DNA of 60,303 bases from Chitinophagales bacterium (GTDB lineage Bacteria; Bacteroidota; Bacteroidia; Chitinophagales; UBA2359), in NCBI GenBank assembly GCA_041392475.1, contig JAWKLZ010000004.1, forward strand, positions 1 to 60,303, in the 5' to 3' direction. Shown here in pieces: positions 43,101 through 51,027 of this stretch. Both the position numbers and the translations under genes were made by a program. Positions within the stretch are counted from its first letter, which is position 1; each line of letters begins with the position of its first letter. The notes beneath the pieces were generated by a model. It was not told the DNA's origin. It ran no database searches and saw nothing but the letters and a program-made list of their open reading frames with translations.

Positions 43101-46100
43101 CAACAACTGATATAACCATCCAACAAAATCCCGATATAAACAATTCTATCCCTCCACAAAGTAGCTGTAATGGAAATTTTGACCTAAGCACAATCACTAT
43201 TACCGATACCAATTCTACTTCTCCCAGCATTAGTTACCATTCTAACAATTCAGGTGTAGTTGGAGCAGTTTTAAGTAGTACAAATATTAACAATTCAGGG
43301 ACTTACTGGATTTTTGCAGAAAGTAATGGTTGTACCGATTCGGTAGTGGTGGTAGTAGATATATTCGATACACCCATTGCAGATTTTACCCTTTCTGCAA
43401 CAGAATTGTGTGCCGATGGCAGCAGCGAAATTACGGTGACATTTACAGGAACAGTTGTAGATACAAATACCGCTACCTTTAATTGGGATTTTGGTGGAGG
43501 AACAGTCGTTACAGGCACAGGAGAAGGCCCTTACACCGTTTCTTGGTTAGATGCAGGAACAGGAACGGTCAATATAAGTCTGGACATTGAAGAAAATGGA
43601 TGTCCTTCTAATACAGCGAATCAATCTCTTAGCCTTCAAAATCCACTGCCCCCACTAGTAGTCAATTGCAGCAATAGCACCACCAATTCTGTAACTTTTG
43701 ACTGGGCAGACATTTTAGGGGCAAGTAGTTATGATGTAAGTTACACTGTCAATGGCGCAACTCCCGCAATGACCGACAATACAATCAATTCCGGTTACCA
43801 AATAACAGGTTTAACCGCCAACGATGAAGTGGAAATTACTGTCACAGCTCTCAATAGCGGCGTATGTGGCAACAGCAATACCGTCACTGTTTCTTGTATT
43901 GCAGACGATTGCCCAATTTTGAACCCTTCTATAGATATTCTATCTGTATTCTGCAATGACCATGCCCCCATCAATTTAACTGCAACACCATCTGGAGGAA
44001 CATTTAGCATTAATGGAAACGGAGTAAGTGTATTTGATCCAAGCATCGTCACCCTTGAAACAGGACACCTTATAACATATAACTATACAGACCCTTTGAC
44101 AAACTGTGAATATACGGCTACTAAAAATGTAGTAGTCTATGCTGTTCCTACTTCTGATTTTACCATATCTGCACCAACAGTTTGTGCAGATGGGATAAGC
44201 GAAATCACTATTACTTACACTGGAACAGCCAGTTCTTCAGCTAACTTCAATTGGGATTTTGGTAGCGCAATTTTGCTGTCTGGTACTGGAGTAGGGCCTT
44301 ACACCCTTATTTGGAACAATGGTACTGGCACACAAAATATTTCATTAACTGTCACTCAAAATAGCTGTGTATCAACCATCCATACTGAAAGTATTGAGCT
44401 TTCTGAGCCTTTAGAAACACCTATCGTCAGTTGTTCAGAAATTGGTGTCAACAACATTAATTTTGATTGGCAAGACATAACCAATGCAATCAATTACGAT
44501 GTATCTTATACTGTCAATGGCGGCTCACCTATAAATACCAATACCTTCAATTCCACTTTTGAAGTCACAGGACTTTTGCCCGACAACACCGTGCAGATTA
44601 CGGTCATCGCTATCGGAAATCCTCCCTGTGGCAACAGTGGTGCGGGAATGACTGAATGTACGGTGCTCAATTGCCCTCCGATGGATCTCAATATTGTGAA
44701 TTTGGAGGAACAATATTGCATTGACGCTTCCCCTTTTATGTTGTTCGCAACGCCTTCTGGTGGTATCTTTAGTGGAGCAGGTATCACAGGAAACCAACTC
44801 AATCCCTCCCTTGCAGGGATAGGAAACCATATTGCGACCTATACGGTGACAGAAACCAATGGCTGCGAATATTCAATAACAGCCCCTTATACGATACATC
44901 CTGTTCCCGTTCCAAATTTTGAAATCACCCCTTTTATATTGTGTGCTGATGGAACCAGTGAAGCTACTGTTACTTTTATAGGTACAACTTACGGTGACAG
45001 TACTGTTTTCAATTGGAATTTTAATGGAGGAACATTGGTATCAGGAGAAGGCTCAGGACCACTTGCAGTGATTTGGAACAACGCCAATGGAACAGCCAAT
45101 GTCAGTCTGAGCATCACCGAAAATGGTTGTACTTCAAATACTCAGACGGAATCTATTATGCTGCAATCGCCTTTACCCGCCCCCAATGTGATTTGTGCCG
45201 AAACAAGTAGCAGTAGCGTTAGTTTTGAGTGGCAACACATAACATTTGCCTTTGGCTACGAAATAACCTATACCATCAACAATGGCACACCAATCACCAT
45301 AAGCACCCTCAATGCCTATTTCGATGTAACTGATTTGGAGATTGGCGATATCGTGAATATCAGCGTAGTTCCTATTGGCGAAGAACCTTGTGGCAATGGA
45401 CTGACAGGCACTGCTGAATGTGTGGTAGAAGATTGTCCCGAACTTTCGGTAAGTATTGACAACTTATCTGCTACCTATTGCAATGATGAAGGTATTGTCT
45501 TCCTACAAGCAAATCCTGAAGGTGGAATATTCAGCGGAACAGGTGTAAACGGTAATGAATTTGATCCCACTGCTTCAAGTGGTGGTAATGTCACAATTCA
45601 ATACACTTATACCGATCCTATAACTGATTGTACCTACAATACATCGGAAAGCGTGATGGTCATTGCCGTACCGACTGCTATATTTGAAGTGACTCCAAAT
45701 ATTATTTGTACAGATGGAAACATGGAAGCAGTGGTTACTTTCACAGGAATTGCCGATTTAAATGCTACCTTTCACTGGGATTTTGGCGGAGGGGTAGCCA
45801 CTCCTACAAGTGGGTTTGGTCCATATACTGTTGTATGGACAAACCATCAAACTCCAAGTGGAATATCCTTATATATTGAAAACCAAGGCTGTATTTCCGA
45901 AACTTTCTCACAAGAAATCACATTGGTTGAGCCGATGGAAGCCTTTGAGGTAGATTGCATTGCTGCAACTACCAATTCAGTAAGTTTTGATTGGGAAGAT
46001 GTAGAAAATGCACAAGGATACGAAATCAGTTATTCTGTCAATGGGGCATTCACCAATAATCCGCTATCCATTGAAAATTCTGAATTTACGGTCAATGATT

Positions 46101-48718
46101 TAGCCCCTCAAGATACGGTTCAACTCTTTGTGACGGCAATAGGAACCGAACCTTGTGGAAACGTTGAAGCTACTGCAATGTGTGTGACCAACGATTGCCC
46201 CGAACTTCTGCTCGAAATCACCAATTTCAATGCTTTGTATTGCAGCAATGAACCCAACTTTGAACTTTCTGCAACACCGACAGGAGGTATTTTTATTGGA
46301 GAAGGGATAGAAACCAACAGTTTCTTCAACCCTGCAACGGCAATGATTGGTGCTAATAACCTTGAATACCAATACACTGATAGTGAAACTGGCTGTATTT
46401 ACCAGCTTCCTTTTGAGATAAATGTTGAGGCACCGTTACCTGTACCTTTGGTGAATTGCCTGGAAAGTACTACAAACAGCATCACCTTCAATTGGAATGA
46501 GGTAAACACAGCAGTAGCTTATGAAATAACTTATAGCATCAACAATGGCAGCGAAATAGTGACTACGGTGGACAGTCCACCTTTTGAAGTGACGGGTTTG
46601 AATCCACAAGATGAAGTCAGTATTTCGGTTGTTGCAATTGGAGAAGGTGTTTGTGGAAATAGTTTAGCCTCGACTGCCAATTGTATCGCACAAGATTGTG
46701 CTGCAATGGAGGTGAGCATTGACAATGTGGAAAATAGTTATTGTGAAAACATGGCATCTTTTTCTCTCGAAGCAAGTCCATCTGGAGGGCTTTTCCGCAT
46801 CAATGGCACTGAATATGCCTACGAAACAGCCATTTTTGAGCCTTCGGTCTTGGGGCTTGGCGCACACAACATCGAATATATTTTGACCTTGGGTGATTGC
46901 ACCTATTCTACCAATGTGTTTGTAGAAATTAATCCCTTACCAACTGCTGATTTTGAAATAGATGCTGCTTCAATATGCATAAGCAATCCTTCTATTGTGA
47001 CCTATACTGGCACTGCCAATTCTACTGCTACCTATCAATGGGACTTTGATGGAGGAATATCGGAAAACATTGGACAGGAAATGTATAGGGTTCAATGGAA
47101 CAATGAAGGAACAAAAAACATCCAACTACAAGTTACTCAAAATGAGTGCATTTCTCAGATTTCCGAACAAACCATTGATGTTTCTGAACCTTTGGAAGCG
47201 GTAAACATCAATTGCAGCAATAGTACAACGAGTTCTGTTTCTTTCGATTGGAGTGAAATGACGGGTTTTGAGTTTGAAGTGACTTACACCGTCAATGGTG
47301 AAAATCTAATAATGACTACAACTACTGATAATACTTTTGAAGTCAATGACCTGAATCCGCAAGATGAAGTAGAATTGACGGTCATTGTTTTGAATGACGG
47401 GATTTGTGGCAACAGTGCTGCGGCTTCCGAAACTTGTATTGCTCAAGATTGTGCAGTTTTGGAATTGAGTATTGACAACTTGGATTTGGAATATTGCAGC
47501 GATGCCGAAACGGTGACTTTGGAGGCTACACCCGAAGGTGGTGATTTTTATGTAAATGGTAGTTTGTCAAGCACTTTTGACCCTGCAAGTTTGGGTGAAG
47601 GAACGCACTTTGTGGAGTATGTTTTGGAGCAAGGAGATTGTACTTATAGCACCGATTTCAGTGTGGAAATTGTTGCGCCTTTGGAGGTTCCCGTGGTGAA
47701 TTGTGGACAGAGTACAGAACACAGTGTGTATTTTTATTGGGATTCTATTGAAGAAGCATTGGAGTACAATGTCGTTTACCACATTAACAATCAGGGAGCT
47801 ATCGAGACTATGTTGCCAGATACGTTTATTGAAATCAACGATTTGTCGGAATGGGATGAGGTGGACATTGAAGTAGTGGCGATTGGCAATGGATTGTGTG
47901 GCAACAGTTTGGCGGGTTTGGGTCATTGCATGACTTTTGGCTGCCCTGAAGTCAGTCTGAATTTACCCGATGCGGCTTGTTTGGGTGAACCTATTGCCTT
48001 TGATTTGAGCAGTAGTTTCAGTGAAGACATCCCTTATGTGTGGTCGACTTCAGATGAGTCCGTGCCACAATTGGAGGAAAATGGAATTTTTACAATCAAT
48101 TGGAATCAAGCAGGTTGGCAATTCATTTACTTGAACGTGGAAGATGAAAATGGCTGCATTGCTGCTGTTAGTGACAGTGTGTTTGTGGGAGATTTTTACC
48201 TTCAAATGGTTGCAGATACGGCTATTATGTACGGCACTTCGATAGAGCTTCAAGGTTTTGTGGAGGGTTTTTATAGAGGCGACTTGACTTATTTGTGGTC
48301 TTCATCGGAGAATGAGGTATTGGGTTGTGAGAATTGCCCAAATCTTTTTGTCACTCCACAAATTCCAACGACTTATACCCTGTGGGCTACTGATGAAAAT
48401 GGCTGTACTGCAACGACTTCTGTTTCGGTGGACTTGGTATATGAAAATCAATTGGTGCTTGCCAATGCTTTTTCGCCAAATGGAGATGGGGTCAATGATG
48501 TTTTCCAAATTAGGGGCTTGAATATCGAAGCGGTTGAGTTGGTGATTTACAACCGTTGGGGCAATGAAGTGTTTCGCACACAGGATGTAAATACGGGTTG
48601 GGATGGCATCTATAAAAATGAAAATCAGCCAATTGGAACGTATGCTTATTATGCGGTGGTGCGTTATGAAGATGGAAAAGAGGAGGTTGTGATGGGGAAT
48701 TTGACTTTAGTGAGGTAA
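40199..48718 (+). CDS. giant T9SS surface protein (type B / gliding-motility sorting domain), 2839 aa
   Basis: A secreted adhesin-like protein. After the signal peptide (SFFVVFFIWHMTASNAQ) come two related 140-residue segments (C-T/S-N-P starts, GNDFVIEFTAPTTDCYV), a third such segment, then Ig/PKD-like domains. From about residue 1150 a composite module repeats: an FN3-like part (SVTFDWADILGASSYDVSYT; seven copies), a short D/NCP... C...L-x-A-x-P-x-GG-x-F part (six copies), and a PKD-like part (ADFTLSATELCADG, NWDFGGG; five copies). The C-terminus is the type B sorting domain (NAFSPNGDGVNDVFQI, VIYNRWGNEVFR, W-D-G-x-Y). The start is not ATG: TTG at 40199 or GTG at 40205, because TAA closes the frame just upstream. 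It probably forms a long surface filament for attachment or gliding. Confidence 0.88.
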   Translation: MKVNRINLSFFVVFFIWHMTASNAQNTCSNPTAINSLPFAQTNLTTCGTGDDYTAALTCGSSYMNGEDYVFEYTATQSGCHLFNTYNTSNWTGLFVLDGCPDNSSTNCIDFSTSIDGDPTLSTDLINGTTYYIIVSTWPSPDCTGFDIYINSCIAGNDCTNPYIVNTVPFSAVGLSTCQVENTFGSGGACNSSYMGGNDFVIEFTAPTTDCYVIDITNTDSYTGAFVLSECPSSSSASCLASDTPGFGGNPTLQLELTAGETYTIVVSSQINPNSCTDFDIAINTSVCPEPEPTDCVNALHVCSSGLLNYNSNGAGQNDFASPFNNNGCLSLEHQAAWYSIQIGSGLNDGGSLAFIIDPAGGLGEDYDFAIYGPDVDCGNLGSPIRCSYADDACFYCPQTGLGNNATDVSEGSGGNGFVAPLDVLPGEVYYILVDNFESSSSGFNLTWTGDAVLDCSILPPCTFTAIAGDDYTICTTSPDFQLNASVTNPVAGISYTWTASPSGATNYLNNTSLLTPTLNTSSLPASFQGEIIYTLEVSDGVCSSFDNIVVTVIIPNTPPSGNTPIEYCVDSPVIPLTSIPANGGTIKWYNIDPSIITTAPIATGSTFTPSVGASPSDHIDNTSAGTTSFWITETLGNGCESLPFQIDVIFIAQPNLTPIPDQISCTDNFDLSSMVLTDINGLDVNTATVNFYNDNAGSIGNLIGSTVSTSGQYWVIVDLAGCTDTKSVQVTIGSVEFTITTIDATCGLQDGEATAIVTQGTTPYTYAWNTTPVQTTATAINLASGTYTVTVTDANDCTSVEQAIVSTPDIPDATANNDSPACEGTDIQLTATTTSTVANISYNWSGPNDFSSNLQNPILSNADISIAGTYYLTVTADGCPSTAASTEVVVYQQPDAIVNADIEVCEGTNIQLIGSTTSVAGDVSFQWTGPDSFNSPLQNPILINASPIQSGTYSLIVTANGCTSEAATTDITIQQNPDINNSIPPQSSCNGNFDLSTITITDTNSTSPSISYHSNNSGVVGAVLSSTNINNSGTYWIFAESNGCTDSVVVVVDIFDTPIADFTLSATELCADGSSEITVTFTGTVVDTNTATFNWDFGGGTVVTGTGEGPYTVSWLDAGTGTVNISLDIEENGCPSNTANQSLSLQNPLPPLVVNCSNSTTNSVTFDWADILGASSYDVSYTVNGATPAMTDNTINSGYQITGLTANDEVEITVTALNSGVCGNSNTVTVSCIADDCPILNPSIDILSVFCNDHAPINLTATPSGGTFSINGNGVSVFDPSIVTLETGHLITYNYTDPLTNCEYTATKNVVVYAVPTSDFTISAPTVCADGISEITITYTGTASSSANFNWDFGSAILLSGTGVGPYTLIWNNGTGTQNISLTVTQNSCVSTIHTESIELSEPLETPIVSCSEIGVNNINFDWQDITNAINYDVSYTVNGGSPINTNTFNSTFEVTGLLPDNTVQITVIAIGNPPCGNSGAGMTECTVLNCPPMDLNIVNLEEQYCIDASPFMLFATPSGGIFSGAGITGNQLNPSLAGIGNHIATYTVTETNGCEYSITAPYTIHPVPVPNFEITPFILCADGTSEATVTFIGTTYGDSTVFNWNFNGGTLVSGEGSGPLAVIWNNANGTANVSLSITENGCTSNTQTESIMLQSPLPAPNVICAETSSSSVSFEWQHITFAFGYEITYTINNGTPITISTLNAYFDVTDLEIGDIVNISVVPIGEEPCGNGLTGTAECVVEDCPELSVSIDNLSATYCNDEGIVFLQANPEGGIFSGTGVNGNEFDPTASSGGNVTIQYTYTDPITDCTYNTSESVMVIAVPTAIFEVTPNIICTDGNMEAVVTFTGIADLNATFHWDFGGGVATPTSGFGPYTVVWTNHQTPSGISLYIENQGCISETFSQEITLVEPMEAFEVDCIAATTNSVSFDWEDVENAQGYEISYSVNGAFTNNPLSIENSEFTVNDLAPQDTVQLFVTAIGTEPCGNVEATAMCVTNDCPELLLEITNFNALYCSNEPNFELSATPTGGIFIGEGIETNSFFNPATAMIGANNLEYQYTDSETGCIYQLPFEINVEAPLPVPLVNCLESTTNSITFNWNEVNTAVAYEITYSINNGSEIVTTVDSPPFEVTGLNPQDEVSISVVAIGEGVCGNSLASTANCIAQDCAAMEVSIDNVENSYCENMASFSLEASPSGGLFRINGTEYAYETAIFEPSVLGLGAHNIEYILTLGDCTYSTNVFVEINPLPTADFEIDAASICISNPSIVTYTGTANSTATYQWDFDGGISENIGQEMYRVQWNNEGTKNIQLQVTQNECISQISEQTIDVSEPLEAVNINCSNSTTSSVSFDWSEMTGFEFEVTYTVNGENLIMTTTTDNTFEVNDLNPQDEVELTVIVLNDGICGNSAAASETCIAQDCAVLELSIDNLDLEYCSDAETVTLEATPEGGDFYVNGSLSSTFDPASLGEGTHFVEYVLEQGDCTYSTDFSVEIVAPLEVPVVNCGQSTEHSVYFYWDSIEEALEYNVVYHINNQGAIETMLPDTFIEINDLSEWDEVDIEVVAIGNGLCGNSLAGLGHCMTFGCPEVSLNLPDAACLGEPIAFDLSSSFSEDIPYVWSTSDESVPQLEENGIFTINWNQAGWQFIYLNVEDENGCIAAVSDSVFVGDFYLQMVADTAIMYGTSIELQGFVEGFYRGDLTYLWSSSENEVLGCENCPNLFVTPQIPTTYTLWATDENGCTATTSVSVDLVYENQLVLANAFSPNGDGVNDVFQIRGLNIEAVELVIYNRWGNEVFRTQDVNTGWDGIYKNENQPIGTYAYYAVVRYEDGKEEVVMGNLTLVR

Positions 48719-48724
48719 GAAGAA

Positions 48725-48751
48725 ACTTAACAAATCAAATATTTGTTAAGT
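48725..48751. promoter_or_regulatory. palindrome between the giant protein and a toxin-antitoxin remnant
   Basis: Perfect 11-base arms ACTTAACAAAT / ATTTGTTAAGT around a 5-base loop. No T-run follows, so termination is doubtful. It lies 40 bases before the antitoxin-like gene and may be its operator. Confidence 0.4.
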
Positions 48752-48790
48752 AATTGGATAGACTACCTAATAAAAAGAAAATAACTGTAT

Positions 48791-49042
48791 ATGCACGCAA
48801 TTAGAAAAATACTTAAAGTAGAAAACAATCAACTTCAAATTGATTTGCCTAAAAATTTATTTTCTGGTTTGGTAGAAGTCATTATTCTTCCCTTCAAAAG
48901 TAAGGAGGAAAATAATGAGGTAATTCAAAAAAACAATGAGTTGAATGATTTTCAAAAATTACTGTTATCTGGACCAATTATGAGCCAAGAAGAATTAAAA
49001 TTTTTCACTGATAAAAAGTCACATTTTAACCAATGGAAGTAA
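48791..49042 (+). CDS. VapB-like antitoxin, 83 aa
   Basis: A short protein with an N-terminal strand pair (IRKILKVENNQLQIDLPKNL, residues 3-23) like the start of small Bacteroidota antitoxins, followed by a Lys/Glu/Asn-rich, helical C-terminus that would wrap the toxin. It overlaps the next gene by 10 bases; that gene encodes pieces of a PIN toxin, which supports the assignment. No clear AbrB or RHH motif can be shown, so the DNA-binding class is open. A perfect palindrome lies 40 bases upstream as a possible operator. Confidence 0.6.
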   Translation: MHAIRKILKVENNQLQIDLPKNLFSGLVEVIILPFKSKEENNEVIQKNNELNDFQKLLLSGPIMSQEELKFFTDKKSHFNQWK

Positions 49043-49269
49043 TTTGTTTAGACAGTACGGTACCCATTGATTATTATCGCAAAACAAAAAAAGAGAACAG
49101 TTTTTTATTTCGTTTAGCAGCTCATTATCAATTCAAAATTTCCTCTATTGTAAAATATGAAGTTTATCGTGGGGATAAAAAAGACGATGGCTTACCATTA
49201 GCAACACTTAACCAAAAACATTTTGAAAGAATAGACAACCTTCAGATAATAACACCTAAAGATTTGTAA
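49033..49269 (+). pseudogene. PIN-domain toxin (VapC-like) with internal deletion
   Basis: A 78-residue frame. Residues 1-50 match the start of a PIN toxin: the first acidic residue is D in CLDSTVPIDYY and the second is E in VKYEVYRGDK. Residues 52-78 (DGLPLATLNQKHFERIDNL) match the last part, which normally follows the helix with the motif A-D-x-x-I-A-A-T. The middle (normally about 45-50 residues with the third active-site Asp) is missing, while the frame is kept, so the ribonuclease should be inactive. The break lies at about residues 51-52 (KK-DD). The antitoxin gene overlaps its start. Confidence 0.7.
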
Positions 49270-49277
49270 CTTTTTAA

Positions 49278-50750
49278 TCACGGAAGTAAAAACTCCCCAA
49301 CCTTCTGCCCCAGCCATTTTTTCTCTGCAATGTGTTTCGCCCCTTCAATATCTTCCTTCAATTTTTGAGCAGCATTTTTTCTATCCTCCACAGGATAAAC
49401 AGGCATCGTTTGCAGTGCGTACAGCCCTTCAACAGAAGCGATAAAAGCTTGATACACTTGTAGAAAATGAGGTGTGAAAGTCGAATCTTTGTGTCGGAGG
49501 AGGTATTGTTTGAAGGCGGTCAATAATTTGAGGAGTTGTTCGTCGTCGTCAAGTTCATAGTAAGCCTTTATCAACAACACTTTATGCTCCTTGTACCGCC
49601 AAAAATCCTGCTCGTGTTTGTAGGCTTGAAGGGTGTCAATTGTGGCTTGAAATTCTTGTTGATGGAACTGCAAAACCGCTTTGGCATAGACCTTCAAAGA
49701 GGCTTGTGATGTCCTCATTTTGTCTTGATTGGATTCGTAAAAGTCTTTTGCCCACTTCAATTGATTGGCATAAATGGCGGCACGAATGATGTTGATAAAG
49801 TGAACGGGCGGGGTGATAAAGTCATTGGTGTAAATGATTTCTTGTTCGACCATCAATTGATAGACTTCAAAAATAGCTTGTGAGTAGTCTGTTTTCCCAC
49901 TCGTCAATTGGGTGTTATAGTAGTTAATCAGGCAAGTATATATCTGTCGTAATTCTCCTTTAGCAATATCTTCCCGATGCAATTGCAGCCCTTCCTTCAA
50001 TTCTCCAATAAATCCCTCTTTTTCTTCCTTCAAAAACAACATCAACAAACGGTACAATTTGACCAAAGGAATTTCGGTATAAGGACTCTCCTCCAAATAG
50101 CCCAACAATTCGTCTGCAAATCGAAACTCATAAGAAACAGCGGTCAACAATTGCTCATTGAGCATCACACAAAAATACTTCAATTTCTGTACGATGAAAT
50201 AAGCATCAAAACTATCGGCTACTGCCTGAAAATTGCTATTTGTGGCTCGTCCTTTGGTGACGATGTTAAAGGCAAAATCGAACTCTTGAAGGAGGTGAAG
50301 GTTTTGGTAATCTGCCGTTTGTTTGGTTGGCTGACTTTCGTATTGATTTTTGATGCTGCTAATTTCACTTTGCAGTTGTTCCAAAAGTTTTCGCTCAAAA
50401 AGCACTTCCAACCACAAACGATTTTTGGTGGAAGTATCTGCCTGCAATTTTTTTTCGAGCAAAAAATCTTTCACCAAATTCATCAACTGATTTTTGATGT
50501 TGCTAAACTGCTGTTTGTCCCTTTTAGACTCGTAGTTTTTGTGTGGAAAAAGTGTCTCGAAAACATTGATTTCCTGCAATTTGGAGTGGGTAAAATCATT
50601 GGAGTGGTGTGCATACAAACAGTCGAACAATTGAAGGACTTTATCCCGCCGATTGTTGTTGTGAAAAGGCGATTCAATGTACTTTTTTAGCTCCTTCAAT
50701 TCTTTGGCAGGCAGCGTTTTGAGGAATTGAACCAACTTATCTTTATACAT
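49278..50750 (-). CDS. hypothetical all-helical protein, 490 aa
   Basis: I do not recognise a named domain. The protein starts MYKDKLVQFLKTLPAKELKE and continues with helical hairpins throughout (for example SNIKNQLMNLVKDFLLEKK, LRQIYTCLINYYNTQ, FQATIDTLQAYKHEQDFWRY), the look of a TPR-like superhelix, with no signal peptide or membrane segment. Similar-sized cytosolic proteins with the same opening (a segment ending K-Y-I-x-S-P-F-H/F-N) are common in Bacteroidota and have no known role. It is convergent with the toxin-antitoxin remnant (8 bases between stops). Confidence 0.65.
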   Translation of the reverse strand: MYKDKLVQFLKTLPAKELKELKKYIESPFHNNNRRDKVLQLFDCLYAHHSNDFTHSKLQEINVFETLFPHKNYESKRDKQQFSNIKNQLMNLVKDFLLEKKLQADTSTKNRLWLEVLFERKLLEQLQSEISSIKNQYESQPTKQTADYQNLHLLQEFDFAFNIVTKGRATNSNFQAVADSFDAYFIVQKLKYFCVMLNEQLLTAVSYEFRFADELLGYLEESPYTEIPLVKLYRLLMLFLKEEKEGFIGELKEGLQLHREDIAKGELRQIYTCLINYYNTQLTSGKTDYSQAIFEVYQLMVEQEIIYTNDFITPPVHFINIIRAAIYANQLKWAKDFYESNQDKMRTSQASLKVYAKAVLQFHQQEFQATIDTLQAYKHEQDFWRYKEHKVLLIKAYYELDDDEQLLKLLTAFKQYLLRHKDSTFTPHFLQVYQAFIASVEGLYALQTMPVYPVEDRKNAAQKLKEDIEGAKHIAEKKWLGQKVGEFLLP

Positions 50751-51027
50751 CTTGTTCTTTTTTGCTTGATTTTGCAGTTATGTGCTGCAAGATAAGGGTT
50801 TTTAAGAAAATGGTTAAGGCATTGTTAGTCAATGTCCTATTTTTTAGAACCCCCGTCTTTTTTCACTTCAAAGACTGTTTTTTTAGTGAATTTCGGAAAA
50901 AATGTTTTTGGGGCAGTGGGCGAAAAGGGATAGATTTGAAGGGAAATCAAATTGAACACAGAGGCTCGGAGGCACGGAGAATTTTTTCTCGCTTAATATT
51001 CAAATGATTGAAAAAATACCATTTACT

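Noticed and set aside
40300..48500. Repeated short words inside the giant gene as a CRISPR or minisatellite
   Set aside because: Repeats are protein-level modules of about 200 residues with diverged DNA; there are no regular 20-40 base repeats with spacers anywhere in the window.
49977..50690. 237-codon open frame on the plus strand opposite the helical hypothetical gene
   Set aside because: It is the mirror of a real, well-formed gene on the minus strand, with low-complexity Phe/Gln/Leu composition typical of antisense frames.
50955..50985. ACACAGAGGCTCGGAGGCAC word, with a similar CCACAAAAGGCACAAAGAAG at 7851, as a regulatory element
   Set aside because: Such purine-rich CACAGAG words are common drifting sequences in Bacteroidota and cyanobacterial intergenic DNA; two diverged examples do not define a site.
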